Shown piece by piece: positions 1 to 11,093 of a DNA stretch of 64,000 bases. The stretch covers positions 682,001-746,000 of the forward strand of contig NW_002476534.1 in assembly GCF_000189635.1 (NCBI RefSeq). The letters run 5' to 3'. The position numbers and the translations under genes are program-made. The stretch comes from Tetrahymena thermophila SB210 (Eukaryota; Ciliophora; Oligohymenophorea; Hymenostomatida; Tetrahymenidae). Numbering within the stretch: the first letter of the stretch is position 1; every line of letters starts with the position of its first letter. Under the pieces are notes generated by a model. That model did not search any database and had not been told where the DNA came from. It saw nothing but the letters and a program-made list of their open reading frames with translations.

Positions 1-447
1 AGTATTTAGAATATTTTCGTATTGAGTATGATTGTTAACCATACGATTCAACTTTGAAGTGAAACATAAATAAATAATTGTTTGTTAGTTATAAAAAATT
101 AAAATATATCTTTTTTCCCCTTTTTAAATTAAGTACTTTTTTAATATAAAATTTGATATTTTAAAAAAATTATATGCCTTTTTATATTAACAAATCAATT
201 CCTAAAAACTAATTTTTGTGAATAATCTTAAATAACAAATTTAAGCAGTTAATAAGGGTTTACTTAAAGTCAAAAAAATTTTTTTGCAGTATTTTCTTTA
301 TTATTAAGATTTGAATGAATTATTTCAAATAAAAATAGAATTTGATTTTAATTAATAATTTAAAAATGAATTTCATCAAACAAGGCTAAATTACCGTACA
401 AAAATAAATGGAAATTATTTTATTGAATTATATTTTTTATAGTTTTA
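1..447. other. AT-rich spacer downstream of CSN2
   Basis: Very AT-rich sequence with homopolymer runs lies beyond the stop codon of the minus-strand CSN2 gene. I see no open frame with gene-like composition on either strand. It presumably holds the 3' untranslated region of CSN2 and part of the neighbouring spacer. Confidence 0.6.
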
Positions 448-2282
448 TCAATTATTTTTAATACTTAAAATCCATTTTTCAATTGATTCTTCCTTTGATT
501 TTTCTAGAGGATCCTTAAGATAGTTAGAATTTTCAAAGTAACCTTTAGATTTTATAAAAAATTATTAAAAAATGAATGATATATTTTTAAACTACCTTCT
601 TCGCTATCAATATATCCATTAATTTTCTTTTCAAGAATTAATTGCATTAAATATATCTCAACAACAGCTTCTGTGACTTGTAACTATTTGCTAATGTAGC
701 TAATTTTAATTCTTTCGTAAGGAATAATCATTCTAGTGATCTTTTCTAAACTGATAACTCTCTTTAACTCATCTATAAAATCTTTCATAAATTCATCCTA
801 TTAAATAAAATAATTCATGTTAATTTTTGCATAGAAAATCAAAGTAATTCATGGAAATAAATGTTTTATTTTTATAGAATTTTAGTTTGCTAAACTGTTT
901 GAGCTTAATAAAATTACTTCTAAAATTTTTGAAGTTCTGTCAACAATTGTCATGTTGAAAAGGTTAATGTTCTTGGTTTCATAAGCATAACGGAGATTTT
1001 ACATAGCAATAATTTCTCTGTCTTCCTTGTAGACCTTGGCTTCCTTGTTATCGAAGGGGTTGATGGTAGAACCGCTCAAAATGGAAGCAAGGACGACGTA
1101 TTTAAGAAGTAACTTAGCATTTGTGTTACCAATATCTTAATAATACTTGAAAGATTCTAATAATTCTTATTCAGCAAGCTTGTAATTCTTTTCAAACATA
1201 AGCATTTTACCACTTGTTTCTTTAATGACAGCCATAATCTTAGGGTCGTTGATTGTTGAAGAAAGACGCTTGGTCTTTGAGTAAACTTCTTTTAATTCTT
1301 TCTTTCTCTTTTGATTGATGAGGACACGAATTTCGATAGAGTAAACTTCTAATAAGTATTCAGATTTCTTGGGATCATCTGAACCGTCAGGCAAGGTGCA
1401 AGAAGCTTTAATTTGAGATGTAACGTCATTGAGATTTTAAAAGTCTCCAGATTCAAAGTAGATTTTAGCCAATTTCAATGATGCATTAAACCATAACTAA
1501 ATCATTTGCTTTTCTTTCAAGTAGTGTAATATAATCTCAAAGGCCTTTTGTCTTATGCTCAAATCTTGCAAAAGCATAAACTAATTTTATAAAACATAAA
1601 TTGATAAATTTTTATTTGAAAGAAGCTTGTCTGCAGTTTCTAATTAATGCTTCATATTTCATTTCACTCAAAGTGATTTTTTACTAATATAAAATCCAAT
1701 TTATCATAATTAAAAATAAACAAATAATTAATTGATTGATTATATTTAATTACGCTTTCAATAATTTAAGTGATACCATCGGTGGCATCGTTACGACTGA
1801 CACTCTCCATATTTTGTAATATTAAATTGATATTTTTAATTAAATCTTAAGTTTAGTTTTGCTTAACTGAGATAACTATAATATATTAGAGAGATTTAAA
1901 TGTCCATTTTCTTTTTGAAACATCTTTTTACTATTCGGTTTCAATAATCTTTTGGAAAATAGTGATAGCACTTGTAGGATCATCAGTAATTTCACCTTTT
2001 TAATTTAAAGTATATGTTAGGCAAAGCAAATTTTTATTTTATTTAAAATTTTAAGCTAATAATATGAAATTTTGTGCTCATCAAGCAAGTATGCAAAATT
2101 GAGCAATTGCTTAATCTTAAATGGAAAAAAGAATGTGTTTATTTGTGTATGTATATACCTTCTGCAGTATAATACTGATTTTCTAATTCAACTTCTGGGT
2201 CGTCTTCTTGATGATCATCATATCCACCATCATCATAATCTCCTCCATCGTAGGCATCATCTTCGTATTCGTAATCAGACAT
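448..2282 (-). CDS. CSN2: COP9 signalosome complex subunit 2 (PCI domain)
   Basis: This is a subunit of the COP9 signalosome, which removes NEDD8 from cullin-RING ubiquitin ligases. The N terminus is an acidic D/Y/G-rich stretch followed by VELENQYYTAEG and, after an intron at 1996-2158, by EITDDPTSAITIFQKII; this matches the conserved start of CSN2, where an acidic tail leads into DLENQYYN and an ED/DP motif. The central part reads LWFNASLKLAKIYFESG, then PDGSDDPKKSEYLLEVYSIEIRV, the helical repeats of CSN2. Near the C terminus, at about 590-800, ERIKISYISKQLQVTEAVVE with ILEKKINGYID is the winged-helix half of a PCI domain. The frame ends with EKWILSIKNN and a TGA at 448-450, slightly shorter than animal CSN2. 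There are several introns; those near 1600-1750 and 560-900 are placed only approximately. TAA and TAG are read as Gln throughout. Rpn6 of the proteasome lid is the nearest alternative, but the N-terminal motif favours CSN2. Confidence 0.88.
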
Positions 2283-3997
2283 TTCTCTGTATAATCTAAT
2301 ATAATTTTTGTTGTGAATCAATTTACTTTTTAATAAGATTTCTTTCTAATATAGTTTATTTAATGAAATCACTTTGCTTTCTGATAAGATGATAAATCTT
2401 TTTTTTTTTAATTTATTGTTTGCCAAGAAGACGCCTTTAATTAACTTCAGTTCTATTCTTTTTTCTATGAACTATTGAATCTTTTATTTATTTTCTTTAA
2501 ATGGATAAGCCAGCCTTAAATAATTTCCTATCTTTGCATAATGAAAGATATGTATCTATATATAACAAGTAAATTTTCATTAGACATTATTGTTTATTTT
2601 ATTTTATTCTCACCATAATACTTATATATTCTTATAATGAGAAAGATCCTCTACTTATAATTTATTTAAATGCTTTTCTTGATCTCAAAAACAGATAAAA
2701 AATATAATTGCATGCATTTATAGATATATAGATACTTCGCTTGTTTCGTAATCATATTTGATCTTTTTGATCACTCTCAAACAATTTCTTCCAATACATA
2801 GTTAAATCTTCTGATCTAATCAAACTAAAATTTCTTTTAGGGAATATTTTTTATTAAACCATTTTTAGTTATCCATCAGAAATTTATCTTTTGCTTTTGC
2901 TTTTGTTAATTAAAACCTAATTTAAAAAATTATATTAAATAAATAAATAAAAATTTTATTTTAGATTTAATATTAATTTTATAAAAGTTTATTTTTTATT
3001 AAAATAATTGTTTTTATTTGAAATTCATAATTATTTTTTTAATGATTTATGGAATAATTATGTTTTTACTATATCATATAAATTTAACAAACAGTTTTTT
3101 TTTATTTTTGAATTAAGTTATCAATGAATTTTTAACAGAGTTGAGTCAATATACCATAGAAATTTAATATAAGATTTTTAAAATATCAATATCGATCTAT
3201 ATTTATTTAGGTTTTTTAATCACTTATTTTGTTTAGATAATCAAATTTTGGACAAATCGAGATTTGATATTCTATTTTTAAAATATTAATACTGTAAAAG
3301 TTCTAAGGTAAGGAATTTTTTTAAAGAATAAAATAAAAAAATCCTCCTTGATTCTAGCTCAACTACTATAATTTTTATGAATAAATTAGGTAAAGGTATA
3401 AAATTTAATACTTACTATATAAATAATATAGTCAAATATTAAATTAAATCAAAGATTCATTAGCTATTTTGTTTTTTTTATTAAATATAAAGAGAGATTT
3501 ACTTTATTTATTAAGATTAATTATTTTATATAATATTCTATTGCATAAATTAGGTGTATTAAAATAAATAAATAATTTAATCTTGAATTGATCAATTTAT
3601 AGATATTTAAATTACTAATTTAAAAAATACTATTTATTAAAAATAAATTATATTGATATTTTGATTTACCTAATCAAAAAAGCTATTCATGTGAGGAATA
3701 AAATTGAAACATCATAGAACTAATTAATTTATTAATTTGATTGAATAGTTAGTTACACATTTAGCTCATTTAAATATTATTTTAATAATAAAATTGAATT
3801 AATGTATTTCAGACATTTGATAGATGATTTTTTGGTAAAAAATTTACCCTTATATAAGTAGTATTTAGAAATTTATATTTAATTTGTTTATGCAAACAAT
3901 ATGTATAGTTTTATAAAATATTAAAGTTACAACTAATAGAATATCTCTTTAAATTCTAACTTAATAAAAAAAATTAAGAGATAAATGAAGATATCTT
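2283..3997. other. Spacer without assigned gene
   Basis: This spacer separates two minus-strand genes. The part at about 2380-2900 has visibly less extreme AT content than 2900-3990 and holds short minus-strand open frames, for example one of about 36 codons around 2760-2880 and one of about 47 codons around 2450-2590. I could not join them into a credible gene. The remainder is plain AT-rich sequence. Confidence 0.5.
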
Positions 3998-5035
3998 TCA
4001 ATAATTGATTGTCATATTTCTTATTTATTTAAGTATATCTTCTAATTTTTTCTTATTTGTTTAAAAATTTTCATTCCAATTTTATAATCCAAGTTCGACT
4101 GATGCTTAAACTCCTGCAGAAATATAATCAAAAAATATATATCCAGGTTTATCACAAAATAACCCAAAAATGGATTCAAAAACCTTTTGTACATCTAATT
4201 TTTTTTGTAAGAAGTATAAGTTTGCTCTAGCAAAAGTTTTACAATTCTTTGTAAAAATATTGTAGAATTTTCCAGTCATCGAGGTATCTTGGCTGCTAAT
4301 TTGATACACTTTGATTATAATTGTCCATAATAAAAGTAATTTATTAATTTAGAAATTATCATCAATGTTTTAATGTTTCAAAGAGAATTTTTTTAAAATT
4401 CTTGAAAACGAACGTTTTTTATATTCTTATTTAATGTGTGCAATTTGATCTTTATTCCTTACTTTCCAAATCATCACTTAAAAGCAAGCTCCATCGCTCT
4501 TAATTTAGTTTTATTGATTGCAAACATCGCAACTATCCTTATATGCAGCTTAGTCAAGATTTAAATTTTAATGAAAGCATCCATTATTTTTGCAGTCTTT
4601 TGTCTTTGAAATCTCTGCAGAGATTATGAAGTCTTATGTGTGAACTAAAATGTATTCATGTCTAACACATTAATTAAACAAAGCTTAAGTAAAAATAGAG
4701 GCAATACCTGAAGGAAAATATCTCCATAAACTCTAAGCCATCCTTTTTATTTTTGTGACTTACTGACCTTATAGAAGTCTATTAAGCTCTCGAATAGGAT
4801 TATTTAATACTCTCTTTCCGTCTAAGTAAAGCTCTAAAGGAATATTATCTGTCTCTTCAGAATTAAAAAAATTGAGTTACTCTGGATCCTCAATATTTGA
4901 GAACAATTAGGAGTCATTAGATGTTTAACTAAATCTTAAACAATAGTAAGTGACTCCTGCAAGAGAGGGAATTAATATGGTGATAACTCTGCCAATACCT
5001 AACCCAGCCTTGGCAACTGCAGCTATTTCTGACAT
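3998..5035 (-). CDS. Hypothetical protein with NlpC/P60-LRAT-like N-C-x-x-F motif
   Basis: A single exon of 346 codons reads open from the ATG at 5033-5035 to TGA at 3998-4000 with the ciliate code, giving 345 residues. The N terminus has a hydrophobic segment (GLGIGRVITILIPSLAGVTY, about residues 11-30) that could be a membrane anchor. About residues 65-120 hold a basic and aromatic region (LYLDGKRVLNNPIREL, then SLWRYFPSGIAS). His126 and His132 sit in the segment RHEYILVH, a C-x-x-C pair lies near SCDVCNQ, and Cys265 lies in KFYNIFTKNCKTFA. The last motif resembles the catalytic NC(E/N)HF block of LRAT-like and PPPDE-like papain-fold enzymes, which pair it with an upstream histidine. That assignment is an inference from one motif and the spacing. 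No overall family is recognised, and a non-enzymatic ciliate-specific protein is possible. Confidence 0.75.
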
Positions 5036-6922
5036 TAAATATTTTTTTTCTCCTTGTAAATATTTATTTTGCTATTTTATATTTAATTATTTATTATTGA
5101 ATTTACCTGAAGATTATTTTATTAGAGTTTTGAGAAATTGAAGTTTGAATTTAGTTAGTATCCAGAATCAAGATAATAATAATTTAGAATATATAGTATT
5201 TAGAATATTTAGAATTTAGAATATTTAGGATGATTTAGTATTATCTGATCAAAGAAAATACATAAACGGATATTAACGAAATTTAGATAGTTTGTTTTTA
5301 CTTTTTTTATATAAATTTATTTATTATTGAAATTGTACCTGAAGTTTATTTTCTTAGAATATTGAGAAATTAAAACTTGAATTTTGTTAGTATTCAGAAT
5401 CTAGATAATTTTAATAATTTAGAATATTGAATTTAGAATATTTAGTATGATTTAGTATTCTCTGATCACATAACAATACGTAAACTGATATTAGTGAAAT
5501 TTTAATGGTTGTTGCCTCACTTTATTAAAAATAAATTAGAGCTCAAATATAAAATAAATGATTAGTAATTAAATTTATACAAAGTAAAAAGTAGCTGGTG
5601 AATATATGAATCTTAGAATTTTTAAAATATTTCTGAGAAAATGAATTTTATTAAAAATGATTATGAACTATGAGGGAATTTAAATGTTTTGGTATTCAAT
5701 TACAAGTCTAACAAGATATCATCCAAATAAACAAATGAAGATATGTAATAATTAAAAGATACTATTAATAATAACTTCATTTATTTTAATTTCATTCATT
5801 GAGAATAAGAACCTTCATAGAATGCTCTTAGTCTTAGTAATGTATTTTAAAAGAAAATTTAATATTTTAGATTTAAAATAAGAGAATTATAAGTAACATT
5901 TAAAATAATTTTAAGCTGATTTTTTCAAAAAATATACTATTATGCAAGAACTTACAAGGCCTTGGACTTAATCTTCAATAACGAAAAAAAAAAAACAATA
6001 AGAAATTATGAAAGACTGAATTAATAGAGTCATGTATATATTTATAAAATAATTTATATTTTTGCTTATTTATTATGTAAAGTGTCCATACATTATGCTA
6101 ATTTTTTTAATATATCTTAGTAGCACTCAAAATTTAATGAATTCATCCAAAATTGCTCTATGAGTTTTAAAAACAGTTTTTATTGAAAAGTTTTAATGTA
6201 ATATATTTTTACCCAAATTGTTTTTTATTAATAGAGAGGAGAAATATCAACATTAAAATGGTAATTTTAATGTAAAAAATTACAGTTCAAATATATAAAC
6301 TTGCTATAATTTCTTAATAACCAAAATTATTTTTAAAAATAAATTTATCACTTTTAAAAAAAAATTGAATTAAAATAAATTAGATACTTACTTTCTTAAA
6401 TTATAAAAATAAAAAAAAATAATAGTTTTTATACAATTTAATTTTGTTTTTTCTATTAGTAAATATTGTCGTGTTAAACATAGTTTTTTTAAAAAATACT
6501 GGTTTAATTTTAAGCTTTACTTAAAATAAAAATAGAAAAAAAGCTCAAATATTTTTTAAGGCTGTTACTTACATTCTTAGTTTTACAATTTTTAATAAAA
6601 TTTAATTAAAAAAAAATGATAATAAAATATTTTTTGATGAATGAAAATAACTGATTGTGAAATATATTTTATTAAAAAGTGTAAAAAGGTATTAATTTAT
6701 TTATACATTAGTTGAATATACATGCAATATTATCGATGAACAGCTAGTTTATTATATATTTAATTTTGATATTAATATTGTTGGAATCAATCAATCGATC
6801 ACATACTATTTTTAATTTAAAGCATTTTAATTTTTAGTGAATTTATCTATCTATGAGTGAATTTTAAAAGTTTGTATTGCACAAATAGAGCATAAAAATT
6901 TGCCTTAGAAGGCTAAGAGATA
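5036..6922. other. Spacer with tandem duplication
   Basis: AT-rich spacer. Its first 500 bases contain a two-copy tandem duplication, listed separately. The rest, about 5530-6880, shows no gene-like frame on either strand. Confidence 0.6.
5088..5525. repeat. Imperfect tandem duplication, period about 230 bp
   Basis: Two diverged copies follow head to tail. Each begins with TTATTTATTATTGAA and ACCTGAAG, passes through TTGAGAAATT, GTTAGTAT and CAGAATC, a run of TTTAGAATATT words and GATTTAGTATT, and ends near GATATTA plus a T-rich stretch. The motif TTTATTATTGA ends at 5100 in copy 1 and at 5330 in copy 2, which sets the period. The copies differ by many substitutions and small indels, so the duplication is not recent. 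Copy 1 starts just upstream of the gene at 3998-5035. Confidence 0.85.
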
Positions 6923-7600
6923 TCATACAAATGAGGTAATGTTACCAGTATCGTTTTCAGGGTATTCTTCTCTTATCAAGAGAACCATCTTTTCATAAAT
7001 ATCATAAGGAGAAGTTCTGTTTAGTGTGAAGTGTCTGAATCTTTTTAAGAGACGAGGATTTTGTTCGAATAAGAGTTTGCCTTCATACTCAAGTCTAGAT
7101 TAGCCCTCTCTGAAAGCGAGAACCCAATTCAAGAATTCCTTAGTTCTGAATTGAGCTCCTGTATTAGCATGATCGTAAAGATATTCAATAACAGGTGGGA
7201 AAGCCAATACAGAGTACTTGATGGAGCTTATTTTCTTGAAATAAGGGACAAAAGCAAAAATACCAAAGAGGCCTGCACTGACTGCAATACCGAGGAAAGG
7301 AGGTTAAAACTTGGATTAAAATACAGATTTAAAGTCAGTTCTTATATTTTAGTTGAATTTTTCGTATCTTTCGTATTCTTCATCAAAAATTTATCCTATT
7401 TGAAGCATTTGCTTATTCAATTCCAAATTTATAATTGATCTCTAAAAGAAGAAGGGATAACGTGAGCTCAACTTCTTATGTTCAAGTTTTTTTTCGATGC
7501 TATTAATCTCCTATTCGAACTTGTTGTAATTGCTAACGAAGGCCTAGTCCCACTTGAAACAGAAGGGAGTAAAATTTTGGTTGAAGTTGCTAGAAGCCAT
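6923..7600 (-). CDS. Conserved-looking 225-residue protein with one membrane segment
   Basis: A single exon runs from the ATG at 7598-7600 (MASSNFNQNFTPFCFKW) to TGA at 6923-6925. After a charged helical region (EQEINSIEKKLEHKK, about residues 30-45) there is one hydrophobic segment, PFLGIAVSAGLFGIFAFVPY (about residues 100-120). A C-terminal half rich in Arg, Phe and Leu follows, ending ENDTGNITSFV. Codon use is unusual for the window: many C-ending codons and few TAA/TAG glutamine codons, the pattern of strongly expressed ciliate genes. I do not recognise the family. One TM in a small, highly expressed, ciliate-specific protein would suit an accessory subunit of a mitochondrial respiratory complex, but that is only inference; there is no obvious cleavable presequence. 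Confidence 0.82.
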
Positions 7601-9414
7601 TTCTATTTACGTTTTTTGTTTTTATTTTGTTTTATGTGAGTAATTTGTTTGTTATTTAGAATGATATATAGTAGGTAGATGATGCTAATAGTATTTGTAG
7701 GGATTCAATAAATAAATATCTTTTTCTTGTTAATTATTTATATTATCTTATATTTTTCTTTATTTTCACTATTTATTAATTAATGATTGATTGATTAGCT
7801 GCAACTTTTCTTATGCTTTTAATTGCTTATTGTAATTGTAAAATTTTATTATACAATCAATCTTCATTCAAATATTTATTTTTAATGAGATATGCATTTA
7901 AAATCTTAAGTAATTTCTGTCATATAATTTGATTAATTGACTTCTAGAATTTTTTCAGAACTATCTTTTTAAAAAAATATGTAAAAACTTAGAAATAACA
8001 AAATCTGCATTTGCTGGCTGAGTTATATTTGGAACCTTCCTCACTACAAATAAATAATTATTAATTTTAGTAGGCATTAAAAAGCATCAAAATGAAAAAA
8101 ATTCAATTTTCTTTATTAAACAAATTCAAAAGATAGGTACAATAAATATGAGTAAACTTACTAATCATAGTGGAACCAGTTACAAAAATAATCCAAATTA
8201 TAACTTATGGGATACAAAACTATACAAACGATGCATAATAGAAAAATATAGAGTTTTTGATACTTCTACTTTTTAGAAAACCTTATTGTTAATAATGCAT
8301 TTCAAAACTTTTTACATCAAATTAAATTATTAAATTTAATATTTTCTTTAAAAGCAATCAAACTTTTCACATAACAAAATATATTTTGTTAAATATTAAG
8401 ATTTATATTTTTTACTCAAGCCAAAATTAAATTAAAAATTTACTTTAATTTTTTAAAATAATTCTTTAGTGAATATTTTCAAGATAAAAAATAGGTAATT
8501 AATTACAAGCTATATTAGAGTTAGTTAAATGAGATATAAAGTTAGATTTTTATTAAATTAAATTATTGCTTTTGAAGATTAAATTTTTGGAAGAATATAA
8601 ATATTTTTTTTAGTAAATCTATAAAAAATGTATGAAAATGAATAAAATTTAAGTGAAATCATTTAAGCATTTAAAATAGTCTAGCTTAAATAAAACTTAA
8701 AATATATTTATTTTATTTTAGAAACAAATAACCGAGCTAAAATATATCTTTATTCTGTATATTAAAGAAAATAAATATTATAAAGGATCATTAAATTTAA
8801 CAATCAATAGTAAAAATGTAAATAAACCATGCAGAAATATGCAGAAATGAAATATATTTTTATTTTAAAATTGATAGAAATAAAAAAATTTGATTCTAAT
8901 TTTTTTTATTCAAACAAAATATTTAAAAATACATTTTGTTGAAATAAATATAAACTGGCGAATTAATTGAAGCATTTAAAATAATTTAGCTTAAATAAAA
9001 GTTCATACTTTGTTTTGTCAAAAATTAAGTAAATTAAAATATCTCTATTTATGATAATATTTTATGAAAAATCATTGAATAAAGATTTATATAAAAATAA
9101 TTCAAAAATATTTTAATGAATTTTAATTTATGATTAATTATTTCTGTTTATTTGTGTAATAGATAAATAAAACAGGAATATTTTAATATTTGTTTGCCTT
9201 AATAAACTTTAATACATCTAGTAAAGTGAGTAAGATATTATAATGGAAAGTATTTTAAAAATAGATTGATAGTCTAAAATTTATTGATATTTTAAGGATA
9301 TTTTTTCATTTTTTTTAGGAGGACAAATAGAGAAAGTAATAAATAGAATTACATGTTTAAATTAAAGAATTTTAATCTAACAAAAAATATTATTTTATGT
9401 TGAGAATTATTGTT
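7601..9414. other. Long AT-rich spacer
   Basis: About 1.8 kb separates two minus-strand genes. I see no frame with gene-like composition. A short direct repeat pair lies at 8666-8698 and 8971-9003 and is listed separately. Confidence 0.55.
8666..9003. repeat. Direct repeat pair, about 33 bp, 305 bp apart
   Basis: AGCATTTAAAATAGTCTAGC and its continuation CTTAAATAAAA at 8666-8698 recur at 8971-9003 as AGCATTTAAAATAATTTAGC plus the same continuation. The intervening sequence is AT-rich and noncoding. This may be the remnant of a larger duplication, as other spacers here show. Confidence 0.6.
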
Positions 9415-10422
9415 TCATTTTTTAATAAGATTAATAATTTTAGGAATTATTTTGAAAATAGTTTATTGTTAGATGCTTTTTAATGGAGTCAATTTTTAAA
9501 ATTAATATGATGATCCTAAAAATAATTAATTTTACTAAAATGTTTTATTTAAATAATTTGGAGTAGCATTTGTGGAATAGCGAGCTTTTAGTTTCTAGGT
9601 TAAGGATTTTACTTTATCTTAAAATTCTACAAGAGGTTTAAAGTTAGGATTTAGTTCTTTATCTTCGAATTAAAATAGCATTTAGGTTTAAAAATTAATG
9701 CAATTAGGATGCGAAAGTAAATGATTAAAATATTGTGATGAACCTTATTCATTAATATTTGGGTTTCTTTGAACATTTATAAATATTTTTCTTAAAGTTT
9801 TTATCTTAGATATTGTACTACCTAATTCAATAAAACCTTCATTGCTTATATTGGAATTATCTAAATCTAAGTGTAGTTCTTATAATTAATTCAATTTTTC
9901 TAAATTTTTGCAAAATTCTTTTAAAACTTCATCATTAAACTTCTTAGAGTGCTTGAAAGACAAGCTTAACTTTTTGATATGATTTAACTTTCCTATAGAC
10001 TAAGCAATTTCTATTAGTAGTTGCTATGGAAAATCAGTTTTATTGAAGCTAAGTTTTAAGCTAACAATTTATTCTAATGATTCAATAAATTTAGGAATAT
10101 CTTAGTGAGATGATTGTTTTAGAAATATGTCATCATTTGTGATTAAAGTGAACTCCTTTATGTGTTTAAAATTTCTGTTTTTAAAAACTATGCAAGCGTC
10201 AAACAAAAGCTTTTTATCATCAATTATCAATGAATTCAAATTCTTATTTGTAGAGATAGCTTCTAAAAACTTATCAATAAATTCTGTAATATCTTTATCC
10301 TAAAAGTTGAACTCTTCATCATCTAAATCCTGAAATTCATCAAAACTAAATACAACATCAGTGAGCTTCTCTATGCTAGAAATTCCATAGGCACTAGCGA
10401 TAAATCTTTTCATACGGATCAT
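9415..10422 (-). CDS. Leucine-rich-repeat protein
   Basis: A single exon of 335 residues (start at 10422; an alternative in-frame ATG at 10411-10413 gives MKRFIASAYG) ends at TGA 9415-9417. The middle of the protein shows leucine-rich repeats of the long, ribonuclease-inhibitor style: SLEQIVSLKLSFNKTDF, then KLNHIKKLSLSFKHSK, then KLNQLQELHLDLDNSNIS and KIKTLRKIFINVQRN, each about 27-30 residues after the last. The N-terminal third is acidic (SFDEFQDLDDEEFNFQDKD). The last 100 or so residues are Q/K/L-rich, and the final part reads like run-through AT-rich sequence, so the true end could be earlier if an intron is missed. LRR domains of this kind usually bind proteins; no specific partner can be inferred. 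Confidence 0.78.
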
Positions 10423-11093
10423 CTTTTCTCAAGTATTATCTTTCTATCTATCTTTTATTTGCCTATCTATCTATTTATCCTTAGAATAAAGATTTTCTGT
10501 TTATCTACTAAAAAATATTATTTAATTGATTTAATGAAAATATAAAAATACTTAAAAGTGGTGTTTATTTACAAACCTGAAATCAATTTATTTCAATATC
10601 TTTATTAATTTAAGTATTATTTTTCATAATTACAAATAATCATTTTCCTAAAACGATTTACACAAATAATTTAATTCATTATGATTGAAAAATAAATCTT
10701 CTCTTAAAATAAAAAATAAGTTAAATCATTTCTCACATACAATTTAATCTTAATTATTAAATAAAATCTTAGAAAAGATATTTTTATCATATATTTTTGT
10801 AATGGATACGCTAAATTAGATAGGTTTAAAACACCAATTTGCATTTAATTTTTATTTTCAGATAGATTTTAAAAATTTTAAGTAATGAAAAAAAATTATT
10901 AAAATATTGATTTTGTCTGATTTTTTGAATTTTAATCATTTAAAAATTATATGATTTTTTTGAAATTTTAACAAATCTTTGAGTTCATTTACAAACATAA
11001 ATTTTAAAATAAGAAGATTAAGGTTTAATGAGGGAATTTATTAGTTTTTATTTAGATATATTTTATGGAAAAATCAAATTTATACTTTTTTAC
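10423..11093. other. AT-rich spacer
   Basis: About 670 bases between two minus-strand genes. It should contain the 3' end of the two-TM protein gene transcript and the 5' flank of the LRR gene. I see no other structure. Confidence 0.55.

Noticed and set aside
2072-2299. Plus-strand ORF of 75 codons with a His-rich stretch
   Set aside because: It is the antisense shadow of the acidic D/G/Y-rich first exon of CSN2, which gives the His and Ile codons by complementarity.
7151-7438. Plus-strand ORF of 95 codons
   Set aside because: It lies wholly antisense to the 225-residue protein at 6923-7600, whose codon bias and full-length open frame are much better support.
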